The notes under the pieces were generated by a model that saw nothing but the letters and a program-made list of their open reading frames with translations, was not told where the DNA came from and did not search any database. Of a stretch of 64,000 nt of DNA, positions 62,161 to 64,000 are shown piece by piece. A program made the position numbers and the translations under genes. Position 1 is the first letter of the stretch, and each line of letters starts with the position of its first letter. The DNA is from JAUIET01 sp964352475 (GTDB taxonomy: Bacteria; Pseudomonadota; Gammaproteobacteria; Pseudomonadales; JAUIET01). Location of the stretch: positions 14,241 to 78,240 of the forward strand of contig CAYGSL010000019.1 in assembly GCA_964352475.1 (NCBI GenBank), in the 5' to 3' direction.

Positions 62161-63507
62161 ATGCAACAAACTCGCGGCAGATTTTCTTCTCGTATTGGTT
62201 TTGTGTTGGCCGCTGCTGGCAGCGCAGTGGGTTTAGGCAACATATGGGGTTTCCCAACTCAGGCGGCCAGCAATGGTGGTGCAGCCTTTCTGTTGGTGTA
62301 TCTGGCTCTGGCTTTTTGTCTGGCATATCCGGTGCTAATGACAGAGCTGGTGATTGGCAGGCACGCACGCGGCAACCCCATTACTGCATTAACTGCGGTC
62401 TCCGGCAACGCCTTAAGTCGACTGTTGGCGCCAGTCATTGGCGGTTTTGGTGTGGTGGTGGCCAGTCTTATCCTCAGTTTTTACTGCATTGTGGGTGGCT
62501 GGATGATGGCGCATTTCCTCGCGGAGTTGTTCGGTTTGTTCGGTATGACGGGCGCGGCCGCTTGGTTGGAAACCTTCTCGCTCAGCCGAAGCTTGCTGTT
62601 CACCGCTGTGTTTATGCTGTTGACCATTCGCATTATTTCGCAAGGTGTGGAGAGTGGTATTGAACGATGGTCTACTCGTTTAATGCCTTTATTGCTGACC
62701 ATGCTGGTGTTGCTGACACTGTATGTACTCACCATGGAAGGTGCGATGGAAGGCTTACGGGTGTATCTGATTCCGGATTTTTCCATGGCATTGTCGCCGT
62801 CGCTCATCATCAAGGCTTTGGGCAGTGCTTTCTTTTCCCTATCGTTGGGCGTAGGCACAATGTTGATTTACGGCTCGTACATTGATGACAGTGAAAGTTT
62901 GCCCAAGCTTGGAACTCAGGTAACCATCATTGATATCAGTATTGCGGTGCTGGCCGGTTTCCTGATTCTGCCGGCAATGTATGTAGCGCTTCACAATGGC
63001 GTAGAAATTTTCTCGGATAATGGTTCGCTGATATCCGAAGACACTCTGATCTTTACCGTGCTGCCAGCGCTATTTGACAAAATTGGCATTGCCGGAGCCG
63101 TGGTAGGAACGTTTTTCTTCCTGTTAATGAGCATTGCCGCACTTACGTCGTCTATATCAATGCTCGAAGTGCCCGTTGCTACAGCCGTGGAGAAGAGCTC
63201 GCTGCAACGTAATGTGGCGTCTTATGCAGTGGGCGGAGCGATTCTGTTGATTAGCGTTACGATTATCATGAACTTCGAACAGCTGTTTGGCGCAGTAATA
63301 GCATTTACAACTCGCTATTCTCAGCCATTGCTGGGCATGTTGATTTGCATCTATGTCGCCTGGGTATGGAATCGTGGGGAGGTGTTGCAACAACTACAAA
63401 AAGGCTCGCCCGACATAGAGGCCAGCACCTTTTGGCGAATTTGGCCGGCCTACATCAAGTACGTATGCCCACTCGTGATCCTGATAATATTTGTGCAATC
63501 CTTTTAG
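62161..63507 (+). CDS. Sodium-dependent transporter of the NSS (SNF) family
   Basis: A 448-residue membrane transporter related to LeuT/MhsT. The N-terminal sodium/substrate site is AAGSAVGLGNIWGFPTQAA, followed by FLLVYLALAFCLAYPVLMTE and the later block AFFSLSLGVGTMLIYGSY. About 11-12 helices. It would import an amino acid or related amine with Na+. The start at 62161 has GAGGAAAT upstream; the frame to 62101 is rejected. Confidence 0.92.
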   Translation: MQQTRGRFSSRIGFVLAAAGSAVGLGNIWGFPTQAASNGGAAFLLVYLALAFCLAYPVLMTELVIGRHARGNPITALTAVSGNALSRLLAPVIGGFGVVVASLILSFYCIVGGWMMAHFLAELFGLFGMTGAAAWLETFSLSRSLLFTAVFMLLTIRIISQGVESGIERWSTRLMPLLLTMLVLLTLYVLTMEGAMEGLRVYLIPDFSMALSPSLIIKALGSAFFSLSLGVGTMLIYGSYIDDSESLPKLGTQVTIIDISIAVLAGFLILPAMYVALHNGVEIFSDNGSLISEDTLIFTVLPALFDKIGIAGAVVGTFFFLLMSIAALTSSISMLEVPVATAVEKSSLQRNVASYAVGGAILLISVTIIMNFEQLFGAVIAFTTRYSQPLLGMLICIYVAWVWNRGEVLQQLQKGSPDIEASTFWRIWPAYIKYVCPLVILIIFVQSF

Positions 63508-63539
63508 CGCTGATTATTCGGTAAGGAATAATCAGCGCT
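63506..63539 (+). terminator. Long perfect hairpin at the NSS transporter stop
   Basis: AGCGCTGATTATTC and GAATAATCAGCGCT are perfect 14-bp arms with loop GGTAAG. The left arm begins inside the TAG stop (63505-63507). No U-run follows, so it may protect the 3' end or cause rho-assisted release rather than act as a standard terminator. Confidence 0.5.
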
Positions 63540-63719
63540 TACGAGCGCTATGCGGGTCGAGTCAGGAAAGCTTGGTTCTTGCCCTGAACCTGCAATGTAC
63601 TCAGGCAGCAGCTCAGCAGCAATGTCAGCTATCCGTCGAACCGGTGATGAACGGTAAACTTGGTGAAACTGTGACGCGGTTCACATAAGCCGCATCGTAC
63701 GGCCTATGCTTTTCGCCCT

Positions 63720-64000
63720 CTAGCCAGGCATTTGGTAGGCATGCCCCCAGAAATCACCCTCCGTTGATACGGTAGGCGTAAATTCGTTCCAATCCAGCTG
63801 CAATCCATCGTAGCCATATTCCACTGCAATACCGCCTGGCCCAAACACGTAGAAGCTCAGCATGTTGTCGTTGCAGTGGCGTCCCAGGGAAGACAGCAGC
63901 GGCAAACCAGCCTGATTAACTCTATCTAGACAGGCGCCCACTTCGTCGATGCTGGTGACCTCAAGCATCATGTGCACAATACCGACCGGGCTTGGGCCGT
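63720..64000 (-). CDS. VOC-family protein, extradiol-dioxygenase-like C-terminal part (cut by window edge)
   Basis: The frame stays open to the window end, so the N-terminus lies outside. The visible 93 residues include VHMMLEVTSIDEVGACLDRV, a metal-binding His followed by the betaalphabeta pattern, LGRHCNDNMLSFYVFGP and GGIAVEYGYDG with the metal-ligand Glu. This is the C-terminal vicinal-oxygen-chelate module of type I extradiol dioxygenases (BphC/HsaC-like), which cleave catechols with Fe(II). A related glyoxalase-fold protein is possible. Confidence 0.82.
   Translation of the reverse strand, partial: GPSPVGIVHMMLEVTSIDEVGACLDRVNQAGLPLLSSLGRHCNDNMLSFYVFGPGGIAVEYGYDGLQLDWNEFTPTVSTEGDFWGHAYQMPG

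Noticed and set aside
1..64000. CRISPR arrays, insertion sequences, prophage or integrase genes
   Set aside because: No regularly spaced repeats, transposase, integrase or phage structural protein was recognised on either strand.

Overview
The window looks like a piece of a draft genome from an aerobic, heterotrophic gammaproteobacterium, probably marine. This is inferred from protein families and medium GC content, not from a marker gene. The families include DUF3604 proteins, Sulfotransfer_3 sulfotransferases, a haloalkane dehalogenase, APH-like kinases with acyl-CoA dehydrogenase, coniferyl aldehyde dehydrogenase, a bacterial carboxylic acid reductase, gcvT/gcvP and an Amt channel. Coding density is high and both strands are used. 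I see no phage, IS element or CRISPR array. There are two runs of 100 N (48080-48179 and 50434-50533). The second is flanked by the same 55 bases on both sides and is almost certainly a false gap.

Layout. 1-8.2 kb: end of a possible MscS-type protein, a DUF3604 protein, an outer-membrane barrel, a YbdG-type channel, a secreted protein, selO-yqhA and a small cytochrome c. 8.2-18.0 kb: a PEP-synthase-like protein coupled to an exported-looking D-2-hydroxyacid dehydrogenase, DUF1214 protein, fatty acid hydroxylase, MltB-type transglycosylase, a MarC remnant, a serine hydrolase lipoprotein and coniferyl aldehyde dehydrogenase. 18.1-25.7 kb: DUF2288/YbjN pair, a sulfotransferase-DUF3604-NTF2-like operon, PxpB/PxpC and a SprA-related protein. 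25.9-31.5 kb: an oligopeptide ABC importer operon with fused OppDF. 31.5-41.4 kb (mostly minus strand): sulfotransferase, haloalkane dehalogenase, avtA, gcvP, gcvT, a divergent LysR regulator, and amt with a good sigma-54 promoter. 41.6-48.5 kb: tRNA-Ala(GGC) with a near-consensus promoter, acetoacetate-CoA ligase, a quinone oxidoreductase, hipBA, an APH-like kinase and a cut nitroreductase. 48.6-59.9 kb: two SDRs, a broken Rieske gene, a giant carboxylic acid reductase, an APH kinase/acyl-CoA dehydrogenase pair and a thiolase. 59.9-64 kb: a class V aminotransferase, a histone-H1-like/phasin-like pair, an NSS transporter and the end of an extradiol-dioxygenase-like gene.

The most striking item is the 1556-residue protein at 51105-55775. 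A complete carboxylic acid reductase (adenylation, carrier and reductase domains) is continued in the same frame by a complete zinc-dependent alcohol dehydrogenase. One polypeptide could therefore take a carboxylic acid through its aldehyde to the alcohol. Second is the histone-like gene at 61523-61960. It ends in a run of nine A followed at once by a stop, while the -1 frame stays open into a phasin-like sequence, so slippage would give a fused DNA-binding/phasin protein. Surrounding genes (two APH-like kinases, acyl-CoA dehydrogenase, SDRs, thiolase, acetoacetate-CoA ligase) suggest that 48-60 kb serves lipid or hydroxy-acid metabolism.
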